Origin: Streptomyces lunaelactis
GTDB lineage: Bacteria; Actinomycetota; Actinomycetes; Streptomycetales; Streptomycetaceae
Assembly (NCBI RefSeq): GCF_003054555.1
Contig: NZ_CP026304.1
Span: 5,766,001 to 5,830,000, forward strand
Direction: 5' to 3'
Length of the DNA stretch: 64,000 bases
Part shown: positions 1-10,563 of the stretch, piece after piece
Layout: every line of letters begins with the position of its first letter
How positions within the stretch are numbered: the first letter of the stretch is position 1
The notes under the pieces: model-generated
Told to the model about the DNA's origin: nothing
What the model saw: only the letters and a program-made list of their open reading frames with translations
Database searches by the model: none
Translations under genes and position numbers: made by a program

Positions 1-731
1 GCGACGTCAACGAGCCGCTGCACGAGGAGCAGACCGGCGAAGGCATCGCGCCCGAGCTGCTCGTCCAGAGGCTGCGCGGCCCGCTGGACGAGGTCTTCGC
101 CTCCGTCGACTCGCCCGGCGCCCCCGCCCCGCTCGAAGTCGCCCTGCCCGCCGACCACTTCGACACCGCCGTACACCGGTGGCAGCTCACGGAGATGGCC
201 AGGCTGCACCATCCGGCGTATGTCGGGGTACGGCGGATGGTGGTGCTGCGCGACCTTGCCAGACGAGGGGAACCGGACGCCGTTTGGCTGCGCCGCTGGG
301 CGGGGATGCTGGCCGCCGAGGCGCTCACCGCCTGCCGCACCCCGCCGCAGCGGCAGGTCCCCCGGCCCCGTCAGTTCGAGGAGATGCCGCCGTCCGCCGT
401 ACCCGTCCTGTGCCGGCCCGCAGGCAGGGGGGTGGGACGAAGAGCCATCGGCATGGCACTGCAGGCCGGACACGGCATCGCCCTGTGGCACACCGACGGC
501 CATCCCGACAACGGCTGTGCGGAGTTCTGCGAGGACGTGCACCAGGGCGCGGCCGCACTGATCGCACAGACCGCGGGAGCGATGGAGCTCCCGGACCGCC
601 TGCGCCGTATCAGGGACGACATCAGCGGATCGAGGAACAGCCGGCACTGGGCGGAGGGGGTGGCCATGCTCTACGACGACCCGAGCCGCCCTCTGCCCGC
701 CGACGACAACGGACCTGTGGACTCCCCATGA
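1..731 (+). CDS. VMAP-C domain protein, 3' part only
   Basis: The gene enters the window from the left and is open from base 3 to the TGA at 729-731. About 242 residues remain. The visible part resembles the VMAP-C (vWA-MoxR associated protein, C-terminal) domain, with a conserved-looking tract AIGMALQAGHGIALW and an end rich in MLYDDPSRPLP. The stronger argument is position: it lies just upstream of a MoxR ATPase and a SAV_2336-type vWA protein, the partners that define VMAP ternary systems in published comparative genomics of prokaryotic conflict systems. In that family the missing N-terminal part usually carries an effector-associated domain and a peptidase such as a trypsin- or caspase-like domain; this cannot be checked here. 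A 119-base gap separates it from the ATPase gene. The family call is moderate, since it rests on partial sequence plus context. Confidence 0.75.
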   Translation, partial: DVNEPLHEEQTGEGIAPELLVQRLRGPLDEVFASVDSPGAPAPLEVALPADHFDTAVHRWQLTEMARLHHPAYVGVRRMVVLRDLARRGEPDAVWLRRWAGMLAAEALTACRTPPQRQVPRPRQFEEMPPSAVPVLCRPAGRGVGRRAIGMALQAGHGIALWHTDGHPDNGCAEFCEDVHQGAAALIAQTAGAMELPDRLRRIRDDISGSRNSRHWAEGVAMLYDDPSRPLPADDNGPVDSP

Positions 732-850
732 GGAGCCGCCCCGGGCACGGGGACTCCGAGCACTGGGACACCAGGGCGGTGGGTACATACCCGACGTGGT
801 CCGCCACGACCCCCACCGACCGCCGACCGGGCACGCCCTAGGAGCGAGCG

Positions 851-1852
851 ATGGACGACTGGCTGATCTACCGAGGCGTCGGAGCACCGGATCCCGATCG
901 GATCCGGCAGCTTCCGCCGCCGCCCCCCTGGCGCGCCTTCTCCGGAGAGCCGCTGCCCGGCGCCGCGCCGCCCATCGACAGCTCCTCCACCCGGCGGCTC
1001 GGCGCGCGCGTCGCGGCCCCGCCCGCGCAGGACGCCGAGACGCTCGAACTCATCAACGCCGCCCTCTACTTGAGGCGTCCGCTGCTCGTCACCGGCGAAC
1101 CGGGCTCCGGAAAGTCGACCCTCGCGCACTCCGTCGCGTACGAACTCGGCCTCGGCCGCGTGCTCCAGTGGCCCATCGTCAGCCGCACCGAGCTGAAGGA
1201 CGGGCTGTACAGCTACGACGCCATCGGCAGGCTCCAGGACGCGCAGCTCGCCGAGCGGCAGTCCGACGACATCGGCAGGTACATCAGGCTCGGGCCGCTG
1301 GGCACCGCCCTGCTGCCCGCCGAGCGGCCCCGCGTGCTGCTCATCGACGAGCTCGACAAGAGCGACATCGATCTTCCCAACGACCTGCTGAATGTGGTGG
1401 AGGAGGGGGAGTTCGCGCTCCCCGAGCTGGAGCGGATGGCCGACCGGCCCGGCCACGACGAGGTGCGGGTGCTCACCGACGACGGCCGCCGGGTGCCCGT
1501 GCGGGACGGCCGGGTGCGCTGTCACGCCTTCCCCTTCGTGGTGATGACCAGCAACGGCGAGCGTGACTTCCCGGCCCCGCTGCTGCGCCGCTGTATCCAT
1601 CTGCACCTCGACCCGCCGCGCGACGAGCGGCTCGCCGCCATGGTCCAGGCGCACTTCGGGGCCGGTGCGGACGAGCGGAACCTCGATCTGATCGGGCAGT
1701 TCACGCGCGAGGACGGCGACGGCGAGCTGCGCCCCACGGACCAGCTGCTGAACGCGATCTTCCTCACCCAGCACGCGGTACGCCAGGAGCCGGGACGCCG
1801 CGAGGAGATAGCCGAGCTGCTGATACGTCCTCTCGACACCCGGCAGCGGTGA
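851..1852 (+). CDS. MoxR-type AAA+ ATPase of the VMAP ternary system
   Basis: This is a 333-residue AAA+ ATPase. The P-loop GEPGSGKST is at about residues 82-90, the Walker B with acidic pair (VLLIDELDK) at about 162-170, and a sensor-1-like TSN follows near residue 235; the arginine-rich PAPLLRRC tract is the likely finger region. MoxR ATPases usually work with vWA-domain proteins as chaperone-like remodelling pairs, using ATP to change partner conformation. A vWA-type partner follows after four bases, which supports translational coupling and a shared complex. The ATG at 851 follows a purine-rich GGAGCGAGCG. Unlike classical MoxR proteins it has a proline-rich N-terminal stretch of about 60 residues before the ATPase core. 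The family assignment is secure; the role in conflict signalling is inferred from context. Confidence 0.9.
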   Translation: MDDWLIYRGVGAPDPDRIRQLPPPPPWRAFSGEPLPGAAPPIDSSSTRRLGARVAAPPAQDAETLELINAALYLRRPLLVTGEPGSGKSTLAHSVAYELGLGRVLQWPIVSRTELKDGLYSYDAIGRLQDAQLAERQSDDIGRYIRLGPLGTALLPAERPRVLLIDELDKSDIDLPNDLLNVVEEGEFALPELERMADRPGHDEVRVLTDDGRRVPVRDGRVRCHAFPFVVMTSNGERDFPAPLLRRCIHLHLDPPRDERLAAMVQAHFGAGADERNLDLIGQFTREDGDGELRPTDQLLNAIFLTQHAVRQEPGRREEIAELLIRPLDTRQR

Positions 1853-1856
1853 TGAC

Positions 1857-4800
1857 GTGAACGCGGCTCCCGCTCCCCTCACCGCGCTGGTCGCGCGCCT
1901 GCGTGAGGCGGAACTGAAGCCGACCGCAGAGGAGTTGGCGGACGCGCTGTGGCTGTCCCGCTTCGTACCCGCGGCCGCTTCCCGCCGCGCGGGCGCCGAG
2001 CCGCCCGGTTTCGTGGGTCCGAAGTCCGCGGATCCCTCTCCCGCCGGGAGCATGGAAGCGCCCGCGCCCTCGTCGCTGAGGCCCCGCCCTGCGCAGCACA
2101 CCCGCATCGAGCTGTTCGGGCCCGCGCAGACCGACGGCGCGCCCGGAGGCGTATCCGACAGCGGTCTGCGGACGGTGCCCGTGCCTGCCGCAGCCGCACT
2201 CCCCGACCCGCTCGCGCTGCAGCGCGCCCTGCGGCCCCTGCAGCGGTACCGGCCGCCCATGCGCCTGATCCGGCGCGAGCTCGACGAGGTCGCGACGGCC
2301 GACGGGGCCGCCGACACCGGACTGGTGGTGCCGGTGCTGCACGCGGTACGGCGGCGCGAGGCGCGCCTCGCGCTCGTCATGGACGTCTCCTCGTCGAACG
2401 TCGTATGGGACAAGGCACTTGACGAGCTGCGGCAGGTCTGTGAGCGGGCCGGGGCGTTCCGCGAGGTGGCCGTGCACCACCTGCGCGACGGCGAGCCCGC
2501 CCCCGCCCAGCTCGGCGACCCCACCGGGCGGCAGCTGACCCTGGTGCTCAGCGACTGCGCGGGTCCCATGTGGCGCAGTGGCCGTATGCAGCGGCTGCTG
2601 CACATCTGGGCGTCGACCGCGCCGGTCGCCGTGGTGCAGCCGCTGCCGCAGCGCATGTGGCGGCGTACGCATCTGCCCGCGCGGCCCGGACTGCTGCGGC
2701 GGCGCGAAGGGCCGGCGGGGCGGCTGGAGTTCAACCCGCTGTACGGCGGGCCCGAGTGGGGAATCCCGGTGCCGGTGCTCGCACTGCGCCGGTCCTCCTT
2801 CGAGGCCTGGACCCGGCTGGTGGCGGGCGCCACCGGACAGTCGCTGAACGCGGCGGCCGGACAGGTCAGGGCCCGCCAGGAACCGGCCCCGGGCCGGACC
2901 CGTACGGCGCAGGACATCGACGCGGGCGAGCGGGTGCGCGCCTTCCGCAGGACCGCGTCGCCCGCCGCCGCGCAGCTCGCGGTCTATCTCTCCGCGGTGC
3001 CGCTGGTGCTCCCGGTGATGCAGCTCGTCCAGCGCGCGATGCTGGTGCGCAGCGGCCCCGACGTACTGGCGGAGGTGCTGCTCAGCGGGCTGCTCAAGCG
3101 GGACGACCACGGACCGGCCGAGGACGGGCCTTCGTACACCTTCCTGGCCGGTGTGCGCGAGGAGCTGCTCGGCCAACTGGGCGCGAGCAACGCGGCGTTG
3201 GTGCTCAAGCACTGCTCCGAGTATGTCGAGACGCGCTACGGGCGTACGGTACGGAACTTCCCGGCCATGGCCGCGGCCTTCCTCACCGGCTCCGTCGACC
3301 CGAGGCCGGCGGTCTCCGGAGCCCCCGACAGCAGGGGCCTGTGGGCCTTCGCGCAGGTGTCGGCCCAGGTCCTGCGCCGACTCGGCGGAGCGGGACCGAC
3401 CGCACCGCCCGGCGGTCCGCCCGGCGACGGTCCGGCCGGACTGGTCGCACAGGCCCGCGCCTGTCTGGCGCACTTCGGCGAGTACGGGACCGTACGTGAT
3501 CTGGACGCGGGCGTCCGGCTGCTCGGCTCGGCCACCCAGGCCGAACGGCGCGCCGGTGAACGGGCCGTGCTGTACGGGGAGTTGGCCGAGGCCCTGCTGC
3601 GGCGCTGGCTGGTGCGCCCGCTCCCGGAGGATCTGCGCGACGCTCTGGACGCAGCGCAGAACGCGATCACCGGGAAGCCGCAGGCGCATCTGACACTGGC
3701 GCTGGTCCTGGAGGCGATGGCGGACGAGATGGCGGCGGGCCGGCTCAGCCCCCGGCTGATGCCGGAGTGGGTCCGGGTGCAGGCCGCGGCGGAACCGGTG
3801 GACACGGGCCTGATGGCGGCGATTCTGCTGTCGACGGCGGACACCAGCCTCGCCGAACTGACCGACAGCACCCCGAGGACGGAGGGCTCCCGTGCGCTCA
3901 GGGAGTCGGCGGCCGCGGTCAGGGTCCGGGTGCTGCGGCGTCTGGCCGTGACCGGTGCGCCGTACGCGCTGCGCGGGCCCGTCCGGCCCGAGGACTGGTT
4001 CACCGAGACCCTGCAGATCGCGCTCACCGTCGTACAGCTGCTGCTGGCGGCCGAGAGCAGGGAGTCCGCGCTGCTCGTCAAGGGCGGGCTGCTGCTCGAA
4101 CTGGCCCGCCACTACCGGGGCGAAGGCCCCGTCCCCAGGGTCGCCGACGAGGAGGGCCGGATCGCCGCCCGTGCCTTCGCCGACCGGGCCGACAAGGATC
4201 TGCACGCCGGGATCGACGGCCTCGACTGGGACGCCGTCCCGCAGGCGCAGCTCTGCCGCGCCTGGCTCGACTACGCCGACGCCATCGAGTTCGCCCACGA
4301 GGACCTGGACGAGGACGGCAGGCTGCGCATCCTCCAGGCCCTCGACCAGGCCCGCCAGCACGTCGGCAAGGACGAGGAGGCCGAGGCCGACTGTCTGCTG
4401 CGGATGGCCCGCATCCTGGAGCAGCGGTACGCGTCCACCGGGGGCTGGGCCCACCGCGACTCGGCGATCGCCGCCTGGACCTCGGCGCTGCCGCTGCTGC
4501 CCCCGGGCGATCCGCGCCGCGCCGTGGTCCTCACCTCGCTCGGCAGGCAGCTGACCGAGCGGGGCGTGGACAAGGACGCGGCGGTCGATGTGTACGCGGC
4601 CGTACGGGCGCTGCGCGGGGCGATCGACGAGACCCACGGGAGAGACCCCGAACTACCGCTCCGCAGGGCCCTGTTGGGCCACGCCTATATCGAGCGCTTC
4701 CGGGCCGAGGAAGCGGCCGCCGACCTCCACGAGGCGGACTGGACCCTGGGCGCCGCTGCCCGCGCCGCCGGCAACGCCGAACTGGCCGCCTACGCCTGGT

Positions 4801-5135
4801 GGTACCGGGCGCTGGCATCCGCGCTCCTGGCCCGGCGCACCGAGTCGTCAGCCGGGCTGGGCGACGCCGCCGGGCACTTCCGCCGTGCGGCCGCCGAGCC
4901 GGGTTCCGGCGATCTCCTCGAACGGGCGGTCACCGCCCAGTGGATGAGGGCCACCCGCCTGGAGCGCACCGCAGGCCCCGAGCGCGCGGCGGAGGAGCAC
5001 CGGGCGGTGCTGCTCATGCTGATGGCGGCGGGGGCGGACCCGGAGGCCGCGGGTCTCATCCGCGAGGAGCTGACCAGGCTCGACGCGTCGGAGGCACCTG
5101 AGGCCAGAACGCACCTGAGGCCGGAAGGCACCTGA
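1857..5135 (+). CDS. SAV_2336-type vWA/helical-repeat protein
   Basis: A 1092-residue protein starts at GTG 1857, four bases after the MoxR stop. Residues ~165-340 form a von Willebrand A-like module: LALVMDVSSSN (about 170-181) is a MIDAS-type DxSxS motif at the end of a beta strand, and LVLSDCAG is a later acidic strand. A long region of short alpha-helical segments follows from about residue 360 and is TPR-like in its last 400 residues (repeated Ala/Leu/Glu-rich helices). This architecture matches proteins named for S. avermitilis SAV_2336, the vWA partner of VMAP systems. With the ATPase and VMAP protein it would form the regulatory core in which the repeat region scaffolds partners. No catalytic motif is visible. 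A strong terminator hairpin follows the stop. Confidence 0.82.
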   Translation: MNAAPAPLTALVARLREAELKPTAEELADALWLSRFVPAAASRRAGAEPPGFVGPKSADPSPAGSMEAPAPSSLRPRPAQHTRIELFGPAQTDGAPGGVSDSGLRTVPVPAAAALPDPLALQRALRPLQRYRPPMRLIRRELDEVATADGAADTGLVVPVLHAVRRREARLALVMDVSSSNVVWDKALDELRQVCERAGAFREVAVHHLRDGEPAPAQLGDPTGRQLTLVLSDCAGPMWRSGRMQRLLHIWASTAPVAVVQPLPQRMWRRTHLPARPGLLRRREGPAGRLEFNPLYGGPEWGIPVPVLALRRSSFEAWTRLVAGATGQSLNAAAGQVRARQEPAPGRTRTAQDIDAGERVRAFRRTASPAAAQLAVYLSAVPLVLPVMQLVQRAMLVRSGPDVLAEVLLSGLLKRDDHGPAEDGPSYTFLAGVREELLGQLGASNAALVLKHCSEYVETRYGRTVRNFPAMAAAFLTGSVDPRPAVSGAPDSRGLWAFAQVSAQVLRRLGGAGPTAPPGGPPGDGPAGLVAQARACLAHFGEYGTVRDLDAGVRLLGSATQAERRAGERAVLYGELAEALLRRWLVRPLPEDLRDALDAAQNAITGKPQAHLTLALVLEAMADEMAAGRLSPRLMPEWVRVQAAAEPVDTGLMAAILLSTADTSLAELTDSTPRTEGSRALRESAAAVRVRVLRRLAVTGAPYALRGPVRPEDWFTETLQIALTVVQLLLAAESRESALLVKGGLLLELARHYRGEGPVPRVADEEGRIAARAFADRADKDLHAGIDGLDWDAVPQAQLCRAWLDYADAIEFAHEDLDEDGRLRILQALDQARQHVGKDEEAEADCLLRMARILEQRYASTGGWAHRDSAIAAWTSALPLLPPGDPRRAVVLTSLGRQLTERGVDKDAAVDVYAAVRALRGAIDETHGRDPELPLRRALLGHAYIERFRAEEAAADLHEADWTLGAAARAAGNAELAAYAWWYRALASALLARRTESSAGLGDAAGHFRRAAAEPGSGDLLERAVTAQWMRATRLERTAGPERAAEEHRAVLLMLMAAGADPEAAGLIREELTRLDASEAPEARTHLRPEGT

Positions 5136-5162
5136 GGCCGGAACGCGCCCGGGACACGCCGG

Positions 5163-5202
5163 AGGGCCCGGTCCCGCGCTCACCGCGCGGGGCCGGGCCC
5201 TT
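5163..5202. terminator. strong GC hairpin between convergent genes
   Basis: The sequence forms a long hairpin: AGGGCCCGG and CCCGCGC pair with GCGCGGG and CCGGGCCCT, around a short TCAC-containing loop and one bulge. It lies between the convergent SAV_2336-type gene and kgd, so it can stop transcription from both sides. Confidence 0.75.
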
Positions 5203-5238
5203 GGTGACGTACAACCGGTCAACCGGTCAGGCGACCGC

Positions 5239-8200
5239 TCAGGCCTCGAAGACCTCGTTGAGCAGCTGCTGCTGCTCCGCCTGGTGGCGCTTGGCCGAGC
5301 CGACCGCCGGGGACGAACCGTGCGGCCGCGAGATGCGGCGCAGGCGCTCGCCGTGCGGGACGTCCGCGCCGACGGCCAGGTCCAGGTGGTCGATCAGGTT
5401 GAGCGCGATGAACGGCCACGCACCCTGGTTCGCCGGCTCCTCCTGCGTCCACAGGTACTTCTCGGCGTTCGGGAACTTGGCGATCTCGGCCTGGAGCTCG
5501 GCACCCGGCAGCGGGTACAGGCGCTCGAGGCGGATGATCGCGGTGTCCGTGTTGCCGCGCTTCTGACGCTCGGCGTCCAGGTCGTAGTAGACCTTGCCGG
5601 TGCAGAAGACGACCTTGCGGATCGCGCTCGGGTCCACCACTCCAGAATCGACCGCGGTGTCGCCGATCACCGGGCGGAAGCCGCCGTTGATGAACTCCTC
5701 CGCCTTCGACGCCGCCGCCTTCAGGCGCAGCATCGACTTCGGGGTGAAGACGATGAGCGGCTTGTGGTGCGGGTTGTGGACCTGCCAGCGCAGCAGGTGG
5801 AAGTAGTTCGACGGCAGGGTCGGCATCGCGACAGTCATGTTGTTCTGCGCGCACATCTGCAGGAAGCGCTCAGGGCGGGCGGAGCTGTGGTCCGGGCCCT
5901 GGCCCTCGTAGCCGTGCGGGAGCAGCAGCGTGACGCCGGACGTCTGGCCCCACTTCTGCTCGGCGGAGGAGATGAACTCGTCCACGACGGTCTGCGCGCC
6001 GTTGACGAAGTCACCGAACTGCGCCTCCCACATGACCAGCGCCTCGGACCTGGCCAGCGAGTAGCCGTACTCGAAGCCCATCGCCGCGTACTCGCTGAGC
6101 AGCGAGTCGTAGACGTTGTACCGGGCCTGGTCCTCGGAGAGGTACAGCAGCGGGGTGTAGTCCTCGCCGGTCTCCTGGTCCACCAGCACCGCGTGGCGCT
6201 GGCCGAACGTACCGCGGCGGGTGTCCTGGCCGGAGAGCCGGACCGGGGTGCCCTCCATCAGCAGCGAGCCGATGGCGAGTGTCTCGCCCATGCCCCAGTC
6301 GATCGTGCCGTCCTCCACCGAGGCCGCGCGACGCTGCATCTGCGGCATCAGGCGCGGGTGGACGGTGACATGGTCGGGGATGTTGACCTGGGACTCGGCG
6401 ATCCGCTTCACGATCTCCTGGGAGATCGCGGTGGTGACGGCCACTGGGAACTCGGGCTGGGCGCCCGGGACATGGGCCGGGGCCGGCTGGCTGGTGGCCT
6501 CGCGGACCTCCGCGAAGACCTTCTCCAGCTGGCCCTGGAAGTCCTGGAGCGCCTGCTCCGCCTCTTCCAGCGTGATGTCGCCGCGACCGATCAGCGACTC
6601 GGTGTAGAGCTTGCGCACCGAGCGCTTCTTGTCGATCAGGTTGTACATCTGCGGGTTGGTGAACTGCGGGTTGTCGCCCTCGTTGTGACCGCGGCGGCGG
6701 TAGCAGATGAGGTCGATCACGACGTCCTTGTTGAACGTCTGGCGGAACTCGAAGGCCAGGCGGGCCACGCGGACCACGGCCTCCGGGTCGTCGCCGTTCA
6801 CATGGAAGATCGGCGCCTCGATCATGCGGGCCACATCCGTCGCGTACATGGACGAACGCGAGGACTCCGGGGCGGCGGTGAAGCCGACCTGGTTGTTGAT
6901 GACGATGTGGACCGTGCCGCCGGTGCGGTAGCCGCGCAGCTGGGACATGTTCAGCGTCTCGGCGACGACACCCTGGCCGGCGAAGGCCGCGTCACCGTGC
7001 AGGGCGACGGGCAGGACCGTGAAGTCCGTGCCGCCCTTGTTGATGACGTCCTGCTTGGCGCGGGCGACACCCTCCAGGACCGGGTCGACGGCCTCCAGGT
7101 GGGAGGGGTTGGCGACCAGCGAGACCTTGATCTGCTCGCCGTCCAGACCGGTGAAGGTGCCGTTGGCGCCCAGGTGGTACTTCACGTCACCGGAGCCGTG
7201 CATCGACTTCGGGTCGAGGTTGCCCTCGAACTCCCGGAAGATCTGCGCGTACGACTTGCCGACGATGTTCGCGAGGACGTTGAGGCGGCCGCGGTGGGCC
7301 ATGCCGATGACGACCTCGTCCAGGCGCGACTCGGCGGCCGAGTCGATGACCGCGTCGAGCAGCGGGATGACGGACTCGCCGCCCTCCAGCGAGAACCGCT
7401 TCTGACCGACGTACTTGGTCTGCAGGAAGGTCTCGAAGGCCTCGGCGGCGTTGAGGCGGCGCAGGATGCGCAGCTGCTCCTCGCGCTCCGGCTTGGTGTG
7501 CCCGCGCTCGATGCGGTCCTGGATCCACTTGCGCTGCTTCGGGTCCTGGATGTGCATGAACTCGACGCCGGTGGTGCGGCAGTACGAGTCGCGCAGTACG
7601 CCGAGGATGTCGCGCAGCTTCATCATCGACTTGCCGGAGAAGCCGCCGACCGCGAACTCGCGCTCCAGGTCCCACAGCGTCAGACCGTGCTCGATGATGT
7701 CGAGGTCGGGGTGCTTGCGCTGCTTGTACTCCAGCGGGTCGGTGTCGGCCATGACATGGCCGCGGACCCGGTAGGAGTGGATCAGCTCGAAGACGCGCGC
7801 GGCCTTGGTGACGTCGTCGTCGTGGGAGACGTCGATGTCCTTGAGCCAGCGGACCGGCTCGTAGGGGATGCGCAGCGACTCGAAGATCTCGTCGTAGAAG
7901 CCGGTCTCGCCGAGCAGCAGGTTGGAGACGACCCGCAGGAACTCGCCGGAGGCGGCGCCCTGGATGACCCGGTGGTCGTACGTCGAGGTCAGCGTCATGA
8001 CCTTGGAGATGCCCAGCTTGTTCAGGGTGTCCTGCGAGGTGCCCTGGAACTCGGCCGGGTAGTCCATCGCGCCGACGCCCATGATGAGGCCCTGCCCGGG
8101 CATCAGGCGGGGCACGGAGTGGACCGTGCCGATGCCGCCGGGGTTGGTCAGCGAGGCGGTGACTCCGGTGAAGTCGTCCATGCCGAGCTTGCCGCTGCGG

Positions 8201-9087
8201 GCGCGCCGGACGATGTCCTCGTACGCCTGCCAGAACTCGAAGAAGTTGAGCGTCTCGGCCTTCTTGATGGCCGCGACGACGAGCTGGCGGTCGCCGTTGG
8301 GCTTCACCAGGTCGATGGCCAGGCCCAGGTTGACGTGCGGGGGCTTGACCAGCGTCGGCTTGCCGTCCTTCTGCGCGAAGGAGTAGTTCATCGACGGCAT
8401 GGCCTTGAGGGCCTGCACCATCGCGTACCCGATGAGGTGGGTGAAGGAGACCTTCCCACCGCGGGCGCGCTTGAGGTGATTGTTGATGACGATGCGGTTG
8501 TCGAAGAGCAGCTTCACCGGGACAGCGCGCACGGACGTGGCCGTGGGCAGTTCCAGCGAGGCGTTCATGTTCTTCGCGACCGCGGCGGAGGGGCCGCGCA
8601 GCGTCACGTACTCGGGTCCGGCGGGCGCCTCGGTGGCCGGCGCGGCCTTGGCCGGGGCCGGCTCGGCCGCCTTGGCCGCGGCCGGCTGGGCGGCGGGGGC
8701 CGGAGCCGGGGTGGCCGGTGCAGCCGGTGCGGATGCGGCCGGTGCCGGTGCGGCCGGAGCGGTGGGAGCCACCGCGGCCGGCTTGGCAACAGCGGCGGCC
8801 GGTGCCTGGGCAGGGGCCTGGGCCGGAGCGTCGGCCGGGGTAGCGGTCACCGCAGCCCCCGCGGCTGCGGCACCGACGGGCTTGTCCGCCGTACCGGACG
8901 CGGACGCCGGCTTGTAGTCGGCGAAGAAGTCCCACCAGGCACGGTCGACCGAATTGGGGTCCTGGAGGTACTGCTGGTAGATCTCGTCGACGAGCCACTC
9001 ATTGGGCCCGAACGCGGCGGCAGGGTTCTTACCCTGCCCGCCTTGGTCGGTCGAGATGCTCGAGTTACTGGGGGACTGAGACGACAC
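5239..9087 (-). CDS. kgd: Multifunctional 2-oxoglutarate dehydrogenase E1/E2 (kgd/odhA type)
   Basis: This large TCA-cycle enzyme (about 1282 residues) decarboxylates 2-oxoglutarate and starts succinyl transfer. It has the actinobacterial fused layout. A short E1 N-terminal segment ([18 protein letters not shown]) and an Ala/Pro-rich linker are followed by an E2-like acyltransferase domain with the HRVIQG catalytic tract near residue 370, then the thiamine-diphosphate E1 domain with [10 protein letters not shown] and GDAAFAGQG near residue 700. No lipoyl domain is present, as usual for this fusion. The frame is open to a GTG at 9114, but GTG 9087 is the better start: AAGAGGGCGG lies just upstream and the protein then begins (V/M)SSQSPSNSS, which I recall from other Streptomyces homologues. 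It is convergent with the VMAP operon. Confidence 0.95.
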   Translation of the reverse strand: MSSQSPSNSSISTDQGGQGKNPAAAFGPNEWLVDEIYQQYLQDPNSVDRAWWDFFADYKPASASGTADKPVGAAAAGAAVTATPADAPAQAPAQAPAAAVAKPAAVAPTAPAAPAPAASAPAAPATPAPAPAAQPAAAKAAEPAPAKAAPATEAPAGPEYVTLRGPSAAVAKNMNASLELPTATSVRAVPVKLLFDNRIVINNHLKRARGGKVSFTHLIGYAMVQALKAMPSMNYSFAQKDGKPTLVKPPHVNLGLAIDLVKPNGDRQLVVAAIKKAETLNFFEFWQAYEDIVRRARSGKLGMDDFTGVTASLTNPGGIGTVHSVPRLMPGQGLIMGVGAMDYPAEFQGTSQDTLNKLGISKVMTLTSTYDHRVIQGAASGEFLRVVSNLLLGETGFYDEIFESLRIPYEPVRWLKDIDVSHDDDVTKAARVFELIHSYRVRGHVMADTDPLEYKQRKHPDLDIIEHGLTLWDLEREFAVGGFSGKSMMKLRDILGVLRDSYCRTTGVEFMHIQDPKQRKWIQDRIERGHTKPEREEQLRILRRLNAAEAFETFLQTKYVGQKRFSLEGGESVIPLLDAVIDSAAESRLDEVVIGMAHRGRLNVLANIVGKSYAQIFREFEGNLDPKSMHGSGDVKYHLGANGTFTGLDGEQIKVSLVANPSHLEAVDPVLEGVARAKQDVINKGGTDFTVLPVALHGDAAFAGQGVVAETLNMSQLRGYRTGGTVHIVINNQVGFTAAPESSRSSMYATDVARMIEAPIFHVNGDDPEAVVRVARLAFEFRQTFNKDVVIDLICYRRRGHNEGDNPQFTNPQMYNLIDKKRSVRKLYTESLIGRGDITLEEAEQALQDFQGQLEKVFAEVREATSQPAPAHVPGAQPEFPVAVTTAISQEIVKRIAESQVNIPDHVTVHPRLMPQMQRRAASVEDGTIDWGMGETLAIGSLLMEGTPVRLSGQDTRRGTFGQRHAVLVDQETGEDYTPLLYLSEDQARYNVYDSLLSEYAAMGFEYGYSLARSEALVMWEAQFGDFVNGAQTVVDEFISSAEQKWGQTSGVTLLLPHGYEGQGPDHSSARPERFLQMCAQNNMTVAMPTLPSNYFHLLRWQVHNPHHKPLIVFTPKSMLRLKAAASKAEEFINGGFRPVIGDTAVDSGVVDPSAIRKVVFCTGKVYYDLDAERQKRGNTDTAIIRLERLYPLPGAELQAEIAKFPNAEKYLWTQEEPANQGAWPFIALNLIDHLDLAVGADVPHGERLRRISRPHGSSPAVGSAKRHQAEQQQLLNEVFEA

Positions 9088-9420
9088 GGCGGCAACCGCC
9101 CTCTTCCGCTTCACAAGGTGATGGACAGCGGAAATAAAGGCTACGCCTCCCCGGCCGAGAGGTGCAGGCCGGGCGGGCCATCGTCGCGCAAGTCACACCG
9201 GAAGGCGGGTTTCGGGGCTTGGAATGGCGGGAAACAAGCGCGGTTCCGCTTCGAGCGGGAACACCACAGCGCGGCTGCGGCCACCCGGCTCGCACCCTTC
9301 GCGGCCTTCCGGTGGCGTACAGGCGCTGTCCGTGCCTGTTTCCTGCCGCGTCATGACCGCGTCCGACTACGTACACGCAGAATGCGTGCTTCCGGTTCGA
9401 ACCCTACGTCAATCGCGACG
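9088..9420. promoter_or_regulatory. 333-base gap: kgd upstream region
   Basis: No gene is seen. The stretch separates the kinase stop from the kgd start, both on the minus strand, so it should carry the kgd promoter. It contains an imperfect GC hairpin at about 9241-9261 (GTTCCGCT pairing with AGCGGGAAC) and a short GGTTCGAACC palindrome near 9393. No promoter box could be assigned with confidence. Confidence 0.4.
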
Positions 9421-10563
9421 TCAACCTCGCGCCGACGGGATGCCCGGAAGGGTCACCTGGATGCGACAGCCCCGGGATGATTCGGCCACCCCGATGCGTC
9501 CGCCGTGCAGATCGACCGCCCAGCGCGCGATCGCCAGGCCCAGGCCCGTACCGCCGTCGCTGCCCTTCCCGTGCGGCGAGAGGACACTGCCGCGGTTGAA
9601 GCGTTCGAAGACCCGGTAGCGCTCCTGCTCCGGGATACCGGGGCCCTCGTCGAGGACTTCCAGGTCGAGCGACTCCGGCTGCGGGCCGCGGCGGGCCCGT
9701 ACCGTGACGCGGCCGTGCGGCGGGGAGTGCTTGACGGCGTTGTCGATCAGATTGGCGACCACCTGGTGCAGCCGCTCGGCGTCCGCGTGCGCTGTCAGCT
9801 CGGGCGGCGACACGTCCAGGTGCAGATGCACGTCCGTGCGCGTGTGGTTGCCGGAGCCGGAGGTCAGGCCGCGCTGGGCGGCGACCAGATTGGCCTCCTT
9901 GAGCACACCGGAGAGGTACGGCCACACCTCGAAACGGCGGGCCCGCAGCGGTACGACGCCGTGGTCGAGCCGGGAGAGGTCGAGCAGGGTCTCGACGAGA
10001 CGGCCCAGGCGCTCGGTCTGCTTGAGCGCGGTGCGCATCGTCTCGGGGTCGGCGGCGGAGACCCCGTCGACGACGTTCTCCAGCACGGCGCGCAGCGCGG
10101 CGATCGGGGTGCGCAGCTCGTGCGAGACATTGGCGACCAGCTCCTTGCGGTGCTGGTCCACGGCCTCCAGGTCGTCGGCCATGCGGTTGATGGTGGAGGC
10201 GAGGTCCCCGAGCTCGTCACGGCGGTCGGCGCCGCGTACCCGCCGGGTGTAGTCGCCGTGCGATATGCCCTTGGCGACGGTGTTCATCTCGTCGAGCGGG
10301 GCGGTCAGGCCGTGCGCCACGAACTGGGTGATCAGGAGGGTGGCGATCACCGAGAAGACCGTAATGAAACGGAGCTCGGTCTCGGTGCGCAGGGCGACCA
10401 GCAGCAGACCGGTGGTGATGAAGACCGAGACGACGACGAGCGAACCGAGCTTGGTCTTGATGGAGATCGAGATGGTGGCGGGGCGCGGCCGGTACCGCGC
10501 GCTGCTCCGCCGGTTCGTTCCGCTCCGCCGGTTCCGCAGCCTGCCGAAGGGCCGCCGACTCAT
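9421..10563 (-). CDS. Two-component sensor histidine kinase
   Basis: This is a membrane histidine kinase of 380 residues. Two hydrophobic segments lie at about residues 37-55 and 65-85 with almost no extracytoplasmic loop, suggesting an intramembrane or cytoplasmic signal. A HAMP segment, a dimerisation/H-box with VSHELRTPIAAL (phospho-acceptor His about 148), and an HATPase_c domain with LIDNAVKHSPPHG, DEGPGIPEQE and GGTGLGLAIA boxes follow. The ATG at 10563 overlaps the response-regulator stop by the sequence ATGA, so the pair is translationally coupled with the regulator first. In S. coelicolor a similar pair lies between sucA and lon, as I recall. The signal is unknown. Confidence 0.93.
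   Translation of the reverse strand: MSRRPFGRLRNRRSGTNRRSSARYRPRPATISISIKTKLGSLVVVSVFITTGLLLVALRTETELRFITVFSVIATLLITQFVAHGLTAPLDEMNTVAKGISHGDYTRRVRGADRRDELGDLASTINRMADDLEAVDQHRKELVANVSHELRTPIAALRAVLENVVDGVSAADPETMRTALKQTERLGRLVETLLDLSRLDHGVVPLRARRFEVWPYLSGVLKEANLVAAQRGLTSGSGNHTRTDVHLHLDVSPPELTAHADAERLHQVVANLIDNAVKHSPPHGRVTVRARRGPQPESLDLEVLDEGPGIPEQERYRVFERFNRGSVLSPHGKGSDGGTGLGLAIARWAVDLHGGRIGVAESSRGCRIQVTLPGIPSARG

Noticed and set aside
1764..4637. Very long open frame on the minus strand
   Set aside because: It runs antisense to the vWA gene, has a Gly/Arg/Pro-rich shadow composition and no domain; the plus frame carries the MIDAS motif.
5284..9480. 1398-codon open frame on the plus strand
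   Set aside because: Antisense shadow of kgd, repetitive in Leu, Arg, Asp and Val, typical of high-GC DNA.
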